The notes: generated from the sequence alone by a model not told the origin. Positions 1 through 11,139 are shown, counted from the first letter of the stretch. The stretch is DNA of 64,000 nucleotides from Sarcomyxa edulis (GCA_009761415.1 QUOL01000005.1:1550001-1614000), one strand, 5' to 3'. A program made the numbers and translations.

Positions 1-1592
1 CACCGAGGAACAAAAACAGGACGATGGCCAGAAACTGTTTGATTTCTGCGCCGAATGCATCAAAACGTTCATAGATACTAACATCACCGACACCGAGTTC
101 AAGGACGGCGCAGAGATTCCTCTCGGGTTTACTGTAAGACTTTGATTCATTATCTGTTCCTCGACTAATTATACCTCGACTGTAGTTCTCTTACCCATGC
201 ACGTATGTGAACTCGTATTTTCTCGTGTTCAAATCTAACCTCAAATACGAATGCAGGCAAGAGAGAATCGATCAAGGTGTGCTTATTCGATGGACCAAGG
301 GTTTTGGGGCTGGAAACACAGAAGGAAGAGACGTCGCTGAAATGTTCCGTCAATCCATCGAGAAATACGTTCGTCCCACCTGCGTATTCAACGAAAAGTC
401 ATCAGAGACCCTGACGTCATGCACAGAAACTCCCTGTGAAATTGACAGCATTGATCAACGACACGACAGGAACTCTTATCGCCTCGCACTACGTCAACCC
501 GAGGACGAAGATCGCTTGCATCTTCGGAACGGGTTGCAACGCAGCCTATATGGAGCACATCTCGGACATCCAAAAACTCGATTCTCTTGGACTCGATCCG
601 ACAGGAGATATGGCCATCAATTGCGAGTGGGTGAGTCACTTACCATACATCCTCGCGTCGTGACGACCTATGAACGATTCGATCAGGGTGCATTCGATTC
701 CTTCGAGCATGAACATCTTCCCAGAACGAAGTATGATGCTATAGTAGACGATACTTCCAATAAACCCGGAGAACAATCATTCGAAGTTGGTCCTTCTCTT
801 TGTCTCTTCTGCGTTGGAGCTGACACTTGCTTCAGAAACTCATTTCAGGCAGATATCTTGGCGAGATTCTACGACTCGTCATCTGCGAACTTATTGACGA
901 GGGTGTTCTCTTCCTCGGCCAAAATACGTACAAACTGGAGAACCCATATGTTTTCGACACTGCGTTTTTGTCTTTGATGGAGAGGTGAGTTATACATGTC
1001 TTGTAATCATCACCAATAACATTCGATGCTTTACAGTGATCCTACGGATGAACTATTGATGATCATTGGGATATTCACACATTTCTTCGCCGTGGAGACG
1101 ACCCTCGCCGAACGACAATTCTTCCGTGCTCTTGCCCGACTCATTGGTAGACGAGCAGCTCGTTTGAGTGCCTGCGGTATTGCAGCCATCGTGAGCAAGA
1201 TGGGATATCTTGAAGAGGGTTGCTCCGTTGGAGCGGACGGGTCTTTGTATAATGTACGTTTCTCTACATCCACGTTCGTACGAGAATCCTCACTGATATG
1301 TGTTCTGTGAAGAAATACCCTGGATTTGCCGACAGAATCCACGAGGGTCTGCAAGACATTTTCGGGGAGAAGGGCCGGTATGTCTTGTAGTGGATCTGCG
1401 CAGCAACCTCCGATTGATTTCTTTATCCAGGAACATTGTCACTCACCATGCCGAGGATGGCAGTGGAGTGGGCAGTGCTATTATCGCAGGCAAGTTACAA
1501 TTACTCCAAATCATTGCCCAAGCTCTAACACTTCATTGCTGATAGCTATGACGAAGATCAGAAAGGATGCTGGACTGTATCTCCATGTCTAA
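1..1592 (+). CDS. HXK: Hexokinase, 5'-truncated by window edge
   Basis: Catalyses ATP-dependent phosphorylation of glucose and other hexoses to hexose 6-phosphate, the first step of glycolysis, in the cytosol. Ten exons are readable: 1-133, 186-202, 257-368, 427-630, 687-785, 836-984, 1037-1253, 1313-1377, 1431-1489 and 1546-1592. They join in frame into the last 366 residues of the protein. Family blocks seen are PLGFTFSYPC, QGVLIRWTKGF, LTALINDTTGTL, FGTGCNAAY, HLPRTKYDAIVD, GRYLGEILRLV, LAERQFFRALARLIGRRAA and the C-terminal HHAEDGSGVGSA. The last intron (1490-1545) begins with GC instead of GT; the frame only works with that donor. Exon 2 is just 17 nt. The N-terminus lies upstream of the window. 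Hexokinase and glucokinase cannot be separated with certainty, but the sequence looks hexokinase-like. Confidence 0.95.
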
Positions 1593-2066
1593 TCCGGGTC
1601 TGTATGAACCAAATCGAATTTGTGTATTCTCTATCGTGTTGTTGTACTTATGTACTACCTCTTATCGTCTCGAGGTCGCTATCACTCAGGACTGATGCTT
1701 ATACTTAGAGACGATACACATCGTCCAATTAGACTGTACCTTCTAACCTTGTACTTACCAGAGAACCCAGAGCTATTTCTTCCAAGCTCCATCATTGGAT
1801 CAGTGAGCCACCAAAATTACCGAGAACCCAATCGACGTCTCGGACAAAACGCGGGGTAAACCAATCGGCTTTTTTGTGCGGGGGTCTCGATCAGTCTGAG
1901 TCTTGGATCTAAATTATTTGCAATAGGCCGGGGCCTACATAAAACTCCCACCAACTCTCCTTCACAACTAACGACCCCAGATCCCCTTCTCATTCTCTAC
2001 ATCTTGTGCTTCGTAATTCTTGGATTCTTCCCCAAGGTTTGAACTTATTCTACGCATGAGCTTGCT
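1593..2066. other. Intergenic, no gene seen
   Basis: Region between the hexokinase stop and the next start codon. It presumably holds the hexokinase 3' end and the promoter of the phosphotransferase gene. No conserved coding frame was seen on either strand. Confidence 0.6.
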
Positions 2067-3980
2067 ATGAGGTTTTCCGGACAGCTCGCAAGGTTTGCGG
2101 GCGTGCACTCCTGTCCGAGTTCGAGTCTTCCCTTGCGACGAGCCTTTGCTACAGCTATACAACCATACCATCAACCCCAGAGTAGTGAGTTCGAACAAAA
2201 GAATATGTTCTCTTCACTTGACTAACCAGCGTTGAAGTCTGTGACCAAGACGAAACATACTTCCGATACACCTCGGGACGATGGCTTTACAACGAGTCTC
2301 AGCAGATGGCTCAACGTTACACACGCTTTGATGTAGGAGCGCTTCACAGAGTCATCTCGTCTGTTTGTGGAGCCTCGGTCGTCAACATGGAGAAGAAGGA
2401 AGGAGTGTTCAATAAATCCTTCATTGTCAGCCTTTCCAATGGGTCTCAAATTGCTGCTCGGATCAAAGTACTGTAACATCCTTACTCCCTTCGCACATCC
2501 ACTCATAATACCTACCTCAGAACCCTATCGCAGGTCCCAAACACCTCACAACTGCGAGCGAGGTACTTTACTTCGTGTATGAGCATCACTCAATGCTGAC
2601 TCCTATCCTCTTGCAGGTCGCTACTATGGATTTCGTCCGTAACATTCTTGGTGTACCTGCGCCCAATATCCTTGCCTGGAGCTCTAATGCCGAAACCAAT
2701 GGTGTCGGCGCCGAATTTATTCTCATGGAGACGGCCCCAGGTGTTCAGCTCAGTACCATCTGGAAGGACCTGGATATTCGCCAGAAGAAGAAGATTGTGA
2801 ACTCCTTGATTGGTGTCGAACAGAAACTCCTTACCGTCAACTTCTCCAAATACGGTAGTCTCTATTACAAACGCTCTATTCCGGAGACTTCACGTGCTGC
2901 TCATCTCTACGCCGATTCTTCGATGGAGGACGCGTCTAGTTCCAAGTTCTGCATTGGCCCGTCTGCTAATCGATCCTATCATGAAGATGAAAGAGCGACT
3001 ATGAACTTAGATCGAGGGCCTTGTGCGTCCCAGCCGGTCTCACTGAATATGGCCCCTATGCTAATCTGCGTATGTATCTATCAGGGTCTTCCTGCGAGGA
3101 ATATCTTCGCTCTCTTGCACTACGCGAAGAAGCTTGGATTGCCAACTACGCGAAACCACACATCCACGACGACCCTTTTCGTAACGTCGCAGCGGGTCCG
3201 CAATCTCAAGAGGACCATCTTCACGTTCTTCGACAATATAGCTCCATCGTGCCTGCGTTAGTTCCTACTTCTGACCATGTGCTTTCATCCATCCTTTGGC
3301 ATCCAGATCTCAACCCAGGCAACATCTTCGTCTCCGAGGACGACCACTCCGTTGTCAGCATTATCGACTGGCAAGGATGCTGGGCAGGTCCAGCTTATCT
3401 ACAAATGACCACTCCTGCTTTCATCGAGTACACCGGTACTGGCGACCTTCCTTCCGGTCTTGACTTCCCAGAACTACCAGAGAACTACTCCGAGATGAGT
3501 CTACGCTCTCAAGACTTGGTCAAGAAAGACCACAAAGCAAAGATGCTGGATAAGCTCTACGAGATCAAACAGCTGTTCCCATACCGGATCGACCAGAGAG
3601 ATACATGCGTGATGCCTGTCAGGACGGCAGGTAGAACGTGGAAGGATGGATTACTTCCCATGCAGCTAGCCCTTTTGAACGTCGCAGCGAAGTGGCCGGA
3701 GCTTTCCACACCGTCTGTACCTTGCCCCCTTCGATTCACGCGGGATGAGGTAGATGGGCTTACGGAGAAACGCGAGCGGTATGTGGAGTGTCATCAATTC
3801 CTTGATGATATGAGAAGGTCGTTCGGGATGAGGGTGTATGGGTGGGTTTCATCCAACGAGTATACGTCCAAGAGGGCTTTGTTAGAGGAGTATGCGCAGA
3901 AGAAGGTTCCGCAGTTGAATAGCCACTTAGAGGCTATTCTTCCGACTGACTGGTGGCCGTTTAGGGATACAGTTGTATGA
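2067..3980 (+). CDS. AIM9-like aminoglycoside phosphotransferase-fold protein, probably mitochondrial
   Basis: Protein-kinase-like fold of the APH family, related to 'altered inheritance of mitochondria protein 9'; substrate unknown. Exons 2067-2184, 2238-2467, 2521-2562, 2617-3022 and 3085-3980 sum to 1692 nt, giving 563 aa. The N-terminus is Arg/Ser-rich and acid-poor, as in a mitochondrial presequence. The family opening DQDETYFRYTSGRWLYNE follows. Further blocks are GPKHLTTASEVATMDFVR, VPAPNILAWSS and GAEFILMETAPGVQL. The catalytic loop is HPDLNPGNIF (Asp and Asn) and the metal-binding IIDWQ replaces DFG of kinases. The exon 1-2 junction is the least certain: the acceptor at 2237 was chosen because it restores the frame. 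Catalytic residues look intact. Confidence 0.88.
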
Positions 3981-4328
3981 TGATAATTTTGGTTTGGGAT
4001 ATCGGACCTTCTTTTTGACACGGTTTAGAAATTGCAGGGTTCTTCTAGGGCGTCTTTTGATCTCGGGGCATCTAATGGTTTACTACTTAGATTTTCTTCG
4101 TGTACATATAGTCATAAAATATTGTAGATGGTAATGGGAAACTAACTGGTTTGTACCAAGGAAGTTTGGCATACACGGGGACTGCGCGACGCGTTCGGTC
4201 ACGTGCTGGTCGCGAAGGAACTCTGCCAGAAATCCAAAGGAAATTAGGGCTCAAGAGTCGTTGAAAGTCGATGCCAAATGATTATAAAAACTGTTTGAAT
4301 ACAAATTATACTGTCGTCTATGCTCCAG
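3981..4328. other. Intergenic between convergent genes
   Basis: About 350 bp between the 3' ends of the phosphotransferase gene and the first family R gene. It is AT-rich with no conserved frame; probably 3' UTR sequence. Confidence 0.5.
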
Positions 4329-4921
4329 TTACGCCCAATACCACCTATTGTGTGCCGGAACATACCACATCGGCTCCTCTTCTATCCCTAGGTATTCCTT
4401 CAGTGGTGCAATACGTTTCTTGAATTGTTCCTTGAGCTCCGGGCTAGTATAGTTCGTCCAAACCACGAGAAGGCGACTCATGCGTCCATCGTGATAGACG
4501 TTCTCCAAAGGAAACTTCCATCCCAACTCCTTCTGTAGTATCATATGTGCTTTATAGCCATGCACACCCATATGTGGCTCTCCATTGGAGTTATACGTGC
4601 ATCCCTCCAGAAGGCCTGTGACTTCAATCATCTTGGCGTTTGTGAATCGATAGCCGTAGTATAGCACGGGTGGCTTCAGGGACAGCTTTCCCCTGGTTTT
4701 TCGCGGATCCAGACAACTCGGAAGGTCGATAAGTGGAGGTGTAAGAGCTGCCCTACAGCCGTCCTAGATATCCACAGAAGATCAGTTAGAAGTCTTGGGA
4801 TATCGATGATATTGTAACGCACCGGCCTTCGAGGATCGTTACCATACGTTGGGAGTAGAGTGTCTGGTACACCGACTTTCTTGTATCGGCTGGCGTCTAC
4901 TGTAACTTGTGGAGATCGCAT
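4329..4921 (-). CDS. Family R gene 1 (unrecognised short protein, subgroup I)
   Basis: Function unknown; first of eleven paralogues in this cluster. Exon 1 (4823-4921) encodes 33 aa ending GVPDTLLPTYGNDPRRP. A 59-bp intron follows (gtgcg...ctag), then exon 2 (4329-4763) encoding 144 aa, total 177 aa. Exon 2 begins DGCRAAL, then LPSCLDPRK and LKPPVLYYGYRFT. The centre reads GWKFPLENVYHDGRMSRL and VVWTNYTSPELKE. The end is EEEPMWYVPAHNRWYWA. No signal peptide or membrane segment is visible; the protein is basic and rich in Trp and Tyr near its C-terminus. Upstream lie a TATA-like element (reverse strand of 5003-5014) and a GGTGGCGG motif (reverse of 5031-5040). Confidence 0.85.
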
Positions 4922-5478
4922 GCTTAAGAATAATGTCTTGAAGGTGGGTAATTTGAAGGTGTTGTGAAAGAAGGAGCAAAGTGATCGAAAGTTCCAACCA
5001 TGCCTTTATACTCCCGTGATCTCGGCATCTGCCGCCACCTGATCTAGATCGATCATCGTGCTATCGATGGCGCCACTTGCACTCAGCTGCAGACACCTGC
5101 AGACCCGTGCTGTTACAATGCAGATTGCAGAGGATTGCAGACAACCAGAACCTAGGACTACCAAGGTTAAACCAGCTCAAGCGCATTCGAGTCAAATCTC
5201 ACCAATCGGCGAAAATGGACGGGGGTCTTGCGGGGGTCTTCATTGGACGACTCGGAGATCGACCAGGGATGACTAGTAGGTCAATTAGTCAAAGGTGTGT
5301 CTCAGTCGTACTCCACTGGATGACCAGGTCAATCAAATATGGACAGGTTCATTCGAGGAGTCAGCCAAAATGACCGACAAATGGATTCAAATTCCTCTGG
5401 ACGTCTGTGGCCTTCAAGCGAAACTCCGCGTGTTCTTTAAATGCCACTGGATGGTGGCATAGATTGTAACGATACGAC
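4922..5478. other. Intergenic, promoters of divergent R1 and P1
   Basis: Contains the R1 promoter elements near 5003-5040 and the upstream region of P1. Short open frames here show no conservation with anything else in the window. Confidence 0.5.
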
Positions 5479-6484
5479 ATACCACTCCCCGAAACCCCCT
5501 CACTCTTAAACACCCTCGAGTACGTTCGTATCTCTGCTAACGAAGCCGCTGATCATGATGGAGAGCACGCTTATTACGAGGTCTGGAATCAGATCTTGGT
5601 GCATCTTGGGCTTCTTGTACGCAAAGGATCGAATATTCGGCTCGGCACTGGGCCTCAGCCTTGCATTAGCAGGAATATCTTTTCCGATGATGATGGACCT
5701 GTCGATTTAGGCGATGAGATCTGTGAGTTTCTGCCGTCTCTGGAAACTATATCTTGACATTTGATTTATTTCATCAATTCTAGCGGACGCGGACGTGCCT
5801 CTTACAAGGGATATGGATTCTAGAGACCCATTTGCTGAGCTGCACAAGCTGCACGTCGAGTTCGACCAGTCTCTACCCTCAGACTTGATTCCCCATGACT
5901 CACTAGCAGAGCTTGGTGCGTTCGACGAATCGATAAACCTTACTGATAATGCCATCAGCGCTAAGTCGAGCAAGGAAAGCGCGTCCACTCACTTGAAGGT
6001 TACTACCGAGAAACGCTTCCCCGACTTCCTGGTCTTCGCATACGTCCTTCATGATAACAGCTGGACACGATACGTACTGCTCATAGTTGAGATCAAGGAC
6101 TTGCCATTCCTAGTGGGTGCCGACAGCGCGACCTACAAGGAGACAATCGATACCGAGATGGTGGGAATGTACTTTCAAGTTAGGACGCAGGCGCAACTTG
6201 TTTTTCACGAGAATCCCCAGCAGCAGTTTATACGTGCCCTCTGTGTGGTTGGGCTTGTCTGGACCATGATCGAGTTCACACGGGATCGATTGCCTCCCCT
6301 ACCGACGTGCCGGATATGGGATCAAGACTTGACAGACATTAAACGAGAGGACGAAATTACACTCTCGACGCAAGTGCACGGAATTTTTTCCGACGACGCG
6401 CAAACCAAATACAACTCCTCACTTAGGAGTCGGTTCAGGGAGACCTTTACAAAGTTCACAAAAGACGTCGTTGACGTACTGTAA
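5479..6484 (+). CDS. Family P gene 1 (PD-(D/E)XK-like protein; ATG start apparently lost)
   Basis: Member of a three-gene family in this cluster. Exons 5479-5722 and 5784-6484 join in frame (314 codons). The N-terminal half matches P2 and P3: AYYEVWNQ, TGPQPC, then FSDDDGPVDLGDEI. The second half holds EKRFPDFLVFAYV, then VLLIVEIKDLPFL, then FQVRTQAQLVFHENP, and WTMIEFTRDRLPPLP. A D...ExK pair with a following Q-rich helix recalls the PD-(D/E)XK nuclease core; this is inference. Aligned with P2 (MPPNSTVDLLKNL) the start position is ATA (5479-5481) with an in-frame TAA two codons upstream, so P1 has no in-frame ATG before residue 112 (5813). It may be a pseudogene, start at a non-AUG codon, or be spliced from another 5' exon. 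Confidence 0.65.
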
Positions 6485-6818
6485 AGCGAACGTCTATCAC
6501 ATTCAATTTGCCAGTGGTCGAGCTTTCGGATTTCGACGGGTCGAAGGAAGCTCCTCGGTATTTTACTGATTTTTGTAACATCTCAATACTATCAGAGCTA
6601 TGTCTACATGTTATCGAATTGATTTCCGAGGTGAATTCAAGTACTAGTGTAAGAGTTTGACGACGTGAAGTCGATGATAGTTCATGACAAGTGACTCGCT
6701 CTCGACGTGAGCTTCCGCGGAAATAATTTCCTCGCAACGAGCATTGGTGAGATACGACTGATTTGATGATTTTATGCTGACACAGTACAAAAACGGAGTA
6801 TATCTCATCCACCCCGAG
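6485..6818. other. Intergenic between convergent P1 and R2
   Basis: Short 3'-3' spacer of about 330 bp. No conserved coding frame; the antisense open frames are unlike either family. Confidence 0.5.
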
Positions 6819-7413
6819 TTACGCCCAATGCCACCGATTGTCAGCCGGAACATACCACATCGGCTCCTCTTCTATCCCTAAGAGCTCCTTGAGTGGGGCG
6901 ATGCGTTTCTCGATTCCTTCCTTGATCTCCGGGCTTGTGTAGTTCGTCCAGAATACGAGAAGGCGACTCATATTCTTGTCGTGATAGACGAGCTCCAATG
7001 GACACTTCCACCCTAACTTCCTGTGCAATAGCATGAGTGCCTTGAATCCATAAACGCCCATATCGGGCTGGCCATCGCTGTAGACGCAGCCTTTGATAGG
7101 GCCTGTAACTTCCCTCATCTTCTCGTTCGTGAATCGATAGCCGTAATATAGCACTGGTGGCTTCATGCGCAGTTTTCCTCGAGTCTTTCGCGGATCTAGA
7201 CAACTCGGTAACGAGGGCAGTGGAGGTGTACAGGCTGCTCTGCAACCATCCTAATGATAATGATAATGTACAATCAGTTTAGTACTTGATTGAAGTACGA
7301 ATGACAATACGCACTGATCGTCGAGGATCGTCACCATACGTTGGGAGTAAAGTGTCTGGTACACCGACTTTCTTGTATATGCTGGCATCTACCAGGACTT
7401 GGGGAGGACGCAT
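6819..7413 (-). CDS. Family R gene 2 (subgroup I)
   Basis: Unrecognised protein of 176 aa. Exon 1 (7315-7413) encodes MRPPQVLVDAS and GVPDTLLPTYGDDPRRS. The intron is 7251-7314. Exon 2 (6819-7250) opens DGCRAAC and holds MKPPVLYYGYRFTNEKM, GQPDMGVYGFKAL, CPLELVYHDKNMSRLL, FWTNYTSPEIKE and the terminal MWYVPADNRWHWA. Very close to R1, R4 and R8 in the second half. The residue before the intron is Ser where most copies have Pro. No clear GGTGGCC motif was seen at the usual distance upstream. Confidence 0.85.
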
Positions 7414-7719
7414 GACTCTGTGTGATGTGGGATTAGGAAAGAATCAACTTAGAGATCAGGACGACAAGAGGGCGATCGATTGGAAATAGTCACCGTGACA
7501 CTGACTATGGCAGTGGCAGCACTGTCACATGGTAACGTGATGCGTCCAAGACGCGTCGGACATGCTCAAAGTCTACACAAAGTCTACATTTCATCGGTGT
7601 AGAAGCGAGAAATTAGAATACAATATATAATTCCGATGTTCTACTGAATTGTTGCAATACATCCACCCCCTGTTTTCAATTTCCGAAGCTCCGCCCCACG
7701 TCTGAATCTCGAACGCCTA
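7414..7719. other. Intergenic between R2 and R3
   Basis: About 300 bp separating two genes on the same strand; it holds the R2 promoter region and the R3 3' end. Nothing else recognised. Confidence 0.45.
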
Positions 7720-8312
7720 TTAAGCCCAATGCCACCGATTGTCGATCGCGAGATGCCACTTTGGCTCATCCGTGAGTCTCAACAATTCCTTCACCTGCTC
7801 GATGCGCTTCTCGAGTGCTGCTCTGGTTTTTGGGCTCGTGTAGTTGGTCCAGAATACGATGAGGGCGGGCATACAGTTGCCCCCGTAGACAGGTTCCAAT
7901 GGAAACTTCCACCCCAATTCGCCCTGGAGGATGGTATGTGCTTTGAGATAGTAGAATCCAATATTAGGGACTTCGCCTTCCCTACGGGGTCCATTCTCAA
8001 GTGGACCTATAATTTCCATCATCTTTGGCTCCGATAGCGGGTACCCGTAGTATAGAACTGGTGGCTTCATGGGCATCGTCATCTTCCAGGGATCTAAACA
8101 ATCGGGGAGGACCAGTAGAGGATATGTGCGAGCTGCTCTATTTCCATCCTGATGATAACAGAGTTCAGTTCGATGTTAAAACTGATATACCAATGGATAC
8201 TCACAACTCGTCGAGGCTTGCCACCGTAAGTTGGGAGTAATGTTTCGGGGCAGTTCGCGTCTTCGTAGAGTTGGACGTTCATCTTGATGATGGGAGTTTT
8301 ACGTCGCGACAT
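7720..8312 (-). CDS. Family R gene 3 (subgroup II)
   Basis: Unrecognised protein of 178 aa. Exon 1 (8205-8312, 36 aa) starts MSRRKTPIIKMNVQLYEDA and ends CPETLLPTYGGKPRRVV. Exon 2 (7720-8148) opens DGNRAA and carries MPMKPPVLYYGYPLSEPKM, IGFYYLKAHTILQGELGWK, FPLEPVYGGNC, VFWTNYTSPKTRAALEKRI and the end WHLAIDNRWHWA. With R7 it forms a subgroup marked by a CPETLLPTYG exon 1, a glycine-rich segment instead of HDGRMS, and KRI(E/G)QVKELL. The intron position and phase are the same as in all other copies. Confidence 0.85.
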
Positions 8313-8762
8313 GATACAGAGATTTTAAGAAGACGAGAACGTTGTTAAAAGCAGAGTGAGCGGAACAGGTGGTGTGTGACAAGATGCGGGCAATGTTGGT
8401 GGTGCAAAGAAAGGAGTAAAGATCAATTTGAAGGCTAAGTTCAACTTGAACTTTTATGCGTCCGTCCCCGTGACGATAGCGTGACGTGACTGGCCACGTC
8501 CGGTGGCCCGGCTAGATTCAACTCAACGTCCGCTGGTGGCACTTCCATCTCGATCGCGACTTTTCAAAATCTCCATTGTTCCGTAGGAGCTCCTGTCAAA
8601 GTGGTGGCTTATCTTCTGGGTGCAGCGGTGGCCGGAGTGGCCGGCCGGCATTCCGCCTCCCAGTATATATATGACTCGAATATCATGTTACCCCAAATTC
8701 CGTTCCTTCTTTCAGTCTGCCACTCACTCCAAAAAATCTTGTAACACTTCTCGCCACCTCTC
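8313..8762. promoter_or_regulatory. Divergent promoter region of R3 (-) and P2 (+)
   Basis: Holds CGGTGGCCCG at 8501-8510, GGTGGCCGG at 8627-8635 and a TATA-like stretch at about 8662-8671, followed by the P2 start at 8763. The 8627 motif plus TATA spacing matches the arrangement upstream of P3 and, on the other strand, R10. Confidence 0.55.
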
Positions 8763-9893
8763 ATGCCCCCAAATAGCACCGTCGATCTCCTCAAGAATCT
8801 CTCTACTCTCAGCTACTTTGCGGCCCGGGAAGCATGTAACGAAGATGTCGAAAGCGCCTATTACGAGCCGTGGAACCTGGCACTAATGCAGCTCTGTCTC
8901 TCACATACGGATAACGATTTTATGCTCAGCAATGCACCTCAAGCATGCCTCACCAAAGAAGCGGTCTTTGACACTGATGGACTGGCAATCGATATAAACC
9001 ACGAGCTCGGTGAGTACGATGTCCTTCTCGGATGTCACCCAGACTTTGACTAAACCCATACTTAAGATGGTCAGAGTATCAGGCTTACTAGAGCAGCACA
9101 TGCTGCCGATCCCTCTGCCGAGCTTCACGACGAACTTGAACGATCCCTCGTCATTGACAGTATCAGCGCTGCAAGCTCTACTGTGACAGAAGCCCAGCGC
9201 CGGTCAGAGCACATCAAAATTACTGACCAGAGACGCTACCCCGACTTCTTGATCTCCGCCTATATACCTCGGGCTCTCTACAAGGATGCAGAAGGTACTG
9301 ACAAAGATGACAAAGATGATGATGAAGGTGAAGATGACCACGACATTGACGACGACACCGACGACGACGACGACAAGGATGAAGACGAGGATGAAAACGA
9401 CGAGGACGAGGACGATGAAGAATACGAAACAGATCAGGCTGAAGACGAAGATAGCGGATCAGTCCCTGATGACGACTGGATCAAGCTTCCGTTGCTCGTT
9501 GTGGATATCAAGAATCTTCCTTTCTTTGACGGCAGTGTCTCGTTGGAGGGTCGCCTGAACATCCTGCTTCTACGTATGTATCCCCAGGTTCGGACCCAGG
9601 CGCAACTCATCTTTCATCAAAATCGCGAGTGCCAGAGTATACGTGCTCTCTGCATAGTAGGACTCTGGTGGTGTATGCTCGAGTTTTCTCGCGATAAGCT
9701 GCCACCCCTACCCATTGGGCGGATCTCGGACCAAGATCAAGACGCGAAACAGGCGAATATCTGGGAGGAGACAGCTATGTGTACCAAATTCACCCACATC
9801 TTTTCCGACAAGGCCAAAAAGGAGCTTCATGTCCAACTCAAACGCCGCTTTACTAACACTGTCAACAGATTCAAAGACACTTTTTTGCAATAG
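8763..9893 (+). CDS. Family P gene 2 (PD-(D/E)XK-like, with acidic insertion)
   Basis: Exons 8763-9009 and 9067-9893 sum to 1074 nt, giving 357 aa. N-terminal region: VESAYYEPWNLALMQLCLSH. The junction gives GQSIRLTRAAHAADPSAEL as in P3. The predicted nuclease-like core is RRYPDFLISAYI then LPLLVVDIKNLPFF, followed by YPQVRTQAQLIFHQN and CMLEFSRDKLPPLPIGRI. Between the PDF and DIK segments sits an almost purely Asp/Glu stretch of about 65 residues (roughly 9280-9480) that P1 and P3 lack. The start is the first ATG, about 90 bp after a TATA-like element. Function unknown; a PD-(D/E)XK nuclease is the best structural guess. Confidence 0.75.
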
Positions 9894-10244
9894 GGGTTAG
9901 CTGGGAGTAGACGAAGGATATGGGTTCGTGGATCTGCATGTATCTTTGCTTGTTCAAAGAATTTTTGTAGCATTGTAGTGTATATGATGATATTTTCACC
10001 TTAATGAATAGTATCTCTTTGATTATTTGCTTCCAGAACGCAGTGCCTGACAGAACGCGATCAAAAAAGTATTCAGGCGACGTGACGCGTCTTCAACGCG
10101 CATGCAGTCCTATCACGTTGCGTGACAGCGTCACAGGTGGCCCGTTTCCAATTCAAGTTTCAAGTTTCAACCCCTACTACTTAGTAGCTACTTTCAAATC
10201 GACAGTTTCTCGAATCACTAGACTCTGGTACATCGTTCTCAACT
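9894..10244. promoter_or_regulatory. P2 3' end and R4 promoter region
   Basis: Holds GGTGGCCCG at 10136-10144, about 105 bp upstream of the R4 ATG, the same strand and distance as in other cluster genes. No TATA-like element is clear here. Confidence 0.45.
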
Positions 10245-10837
10245 ATGCCTCCTCAACAAGTTACAGTAGACGCTAGCAAATACAAGCAAGTCGGTGTACC
10301 AGACACTCTCCTCCCAACATATGGCAATGATCCTCGACGACCAGTGCGTATTGACACCTTCATATCTTCAAGTACTATAATTGATCCTATATTATTGATA
10401 CCTAGGACGGCTGTAGAGCAGCTCTTACACCTCCAATTCCCAAGCTTCCGAGTTGTTTGAATCCTCGAAAGACTCTCGGAAAATTGCGCATGAAGCCACC
10501 GGTGTTGTACTATGGCTATCGATTCACGAAGGAGAAGATGTTGGAGATCCTAGGTCCTCTCAAAGGTTGCAGGTATAGCGATGGGGAGCCCGATATGGGC
10601 GTCTGCGCTTACAATGCGCTCATGCTGCTACGCATCGAGATGGGATGGAAGTGTCCATTGGAGAATGTTTATCACGATGGACGTATCAGTCGCCTCCTCA
10701 TATTTTGGACGAACTACACGAGCCCGGACATTACAGAACGAGCTAAAAAGCGCATTGCACCACTCAAGGAGTTTTTAGGGATAGAGGAGGAACCGATGTG
10801 GTATGTTCCAGCTCACAACAGGTGGTATTGGGCGTGA
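10245..10837 (+). CDS. Family R gene 4 (subgroup I)
   Basis: Unrecognised protein of 176 aa. Exon 1 (10245-10343) encodes MPPQQVTVDASKYKQV and GVPDTLLPTYGNDPRRP. The intron is 10344-10405 (gtgcgt...cctag). Exon 2 (10406-10837) opens DGCRAAL and carries MKPPVLYYGYRFTKEKM, GEPDMGVCAYNALMLL, CPLENVYHDGRISRLL, FWTNYTSPDITERAKKRI and MWYVPAHNRWYWA. It is one of two R genes on the plus strand; most are on the minus strand, so orientation has been shuffled within the array. Confidence 0.87.
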
Positions 10838-10933
10838 CTGGGGCATGGATAACGATATAATATGTTCTCACATAGTCTTTGAATATCTATACTAAACCAC
10901 TTGTATCCTTCATTGTCGTTGACAAATTTAAGA

Positions 10934-11002
10934 GACTTATTGGGCTTCACGAACGAGCCAAAGTGGCATCGCGCGATCGACAATGGGTGGCATTGGGCTT
11001 GA
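10934..11002 (+). pseudogene. Orphan 3'-end relic of a family R gene (subgroup II)
   Basis: A 23-codon stretch reads DLLGFTNEPKWHRAIDNGWHWA then TGA. It matches the C-terminus of subgroup II copies (R7 ends ELLGFTDEPKWYLAVDNRWHWA), with the otherwise invariant Arg before WHWA changed to Gly. Nothing upstream belongs to the family, so this is the tail of a copy lost by deletion or recombination. It lies only about 100 bp after R4. Confidence 0.7.
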
Positions 11003-11139
11003 CAGTCTTATGAGCGAGGGCTCGGGGAGGAATCAAATGCAGGCAAATGCATTGTAACGCTTCAGAAGACACGTCAATCAAATAGAGACTTTGAAGTAGG
11101 TTTGATTGCAACAAAAGCATATGGGGGTCCCCGAGATTC

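Noticed and set aside
207..977. Continuous 256-codon frame across the hexokinase gene
   Set aside because: It runs through introns; only the first part matches the family, and the spliced model restores all hexokinase blocks.
9286..9558. Thr/Lys/Met-rich 90-codon frame in P2
   Set aside because: A shifted frame of the GAT/GAC repeat that encodes the acidic insertion.
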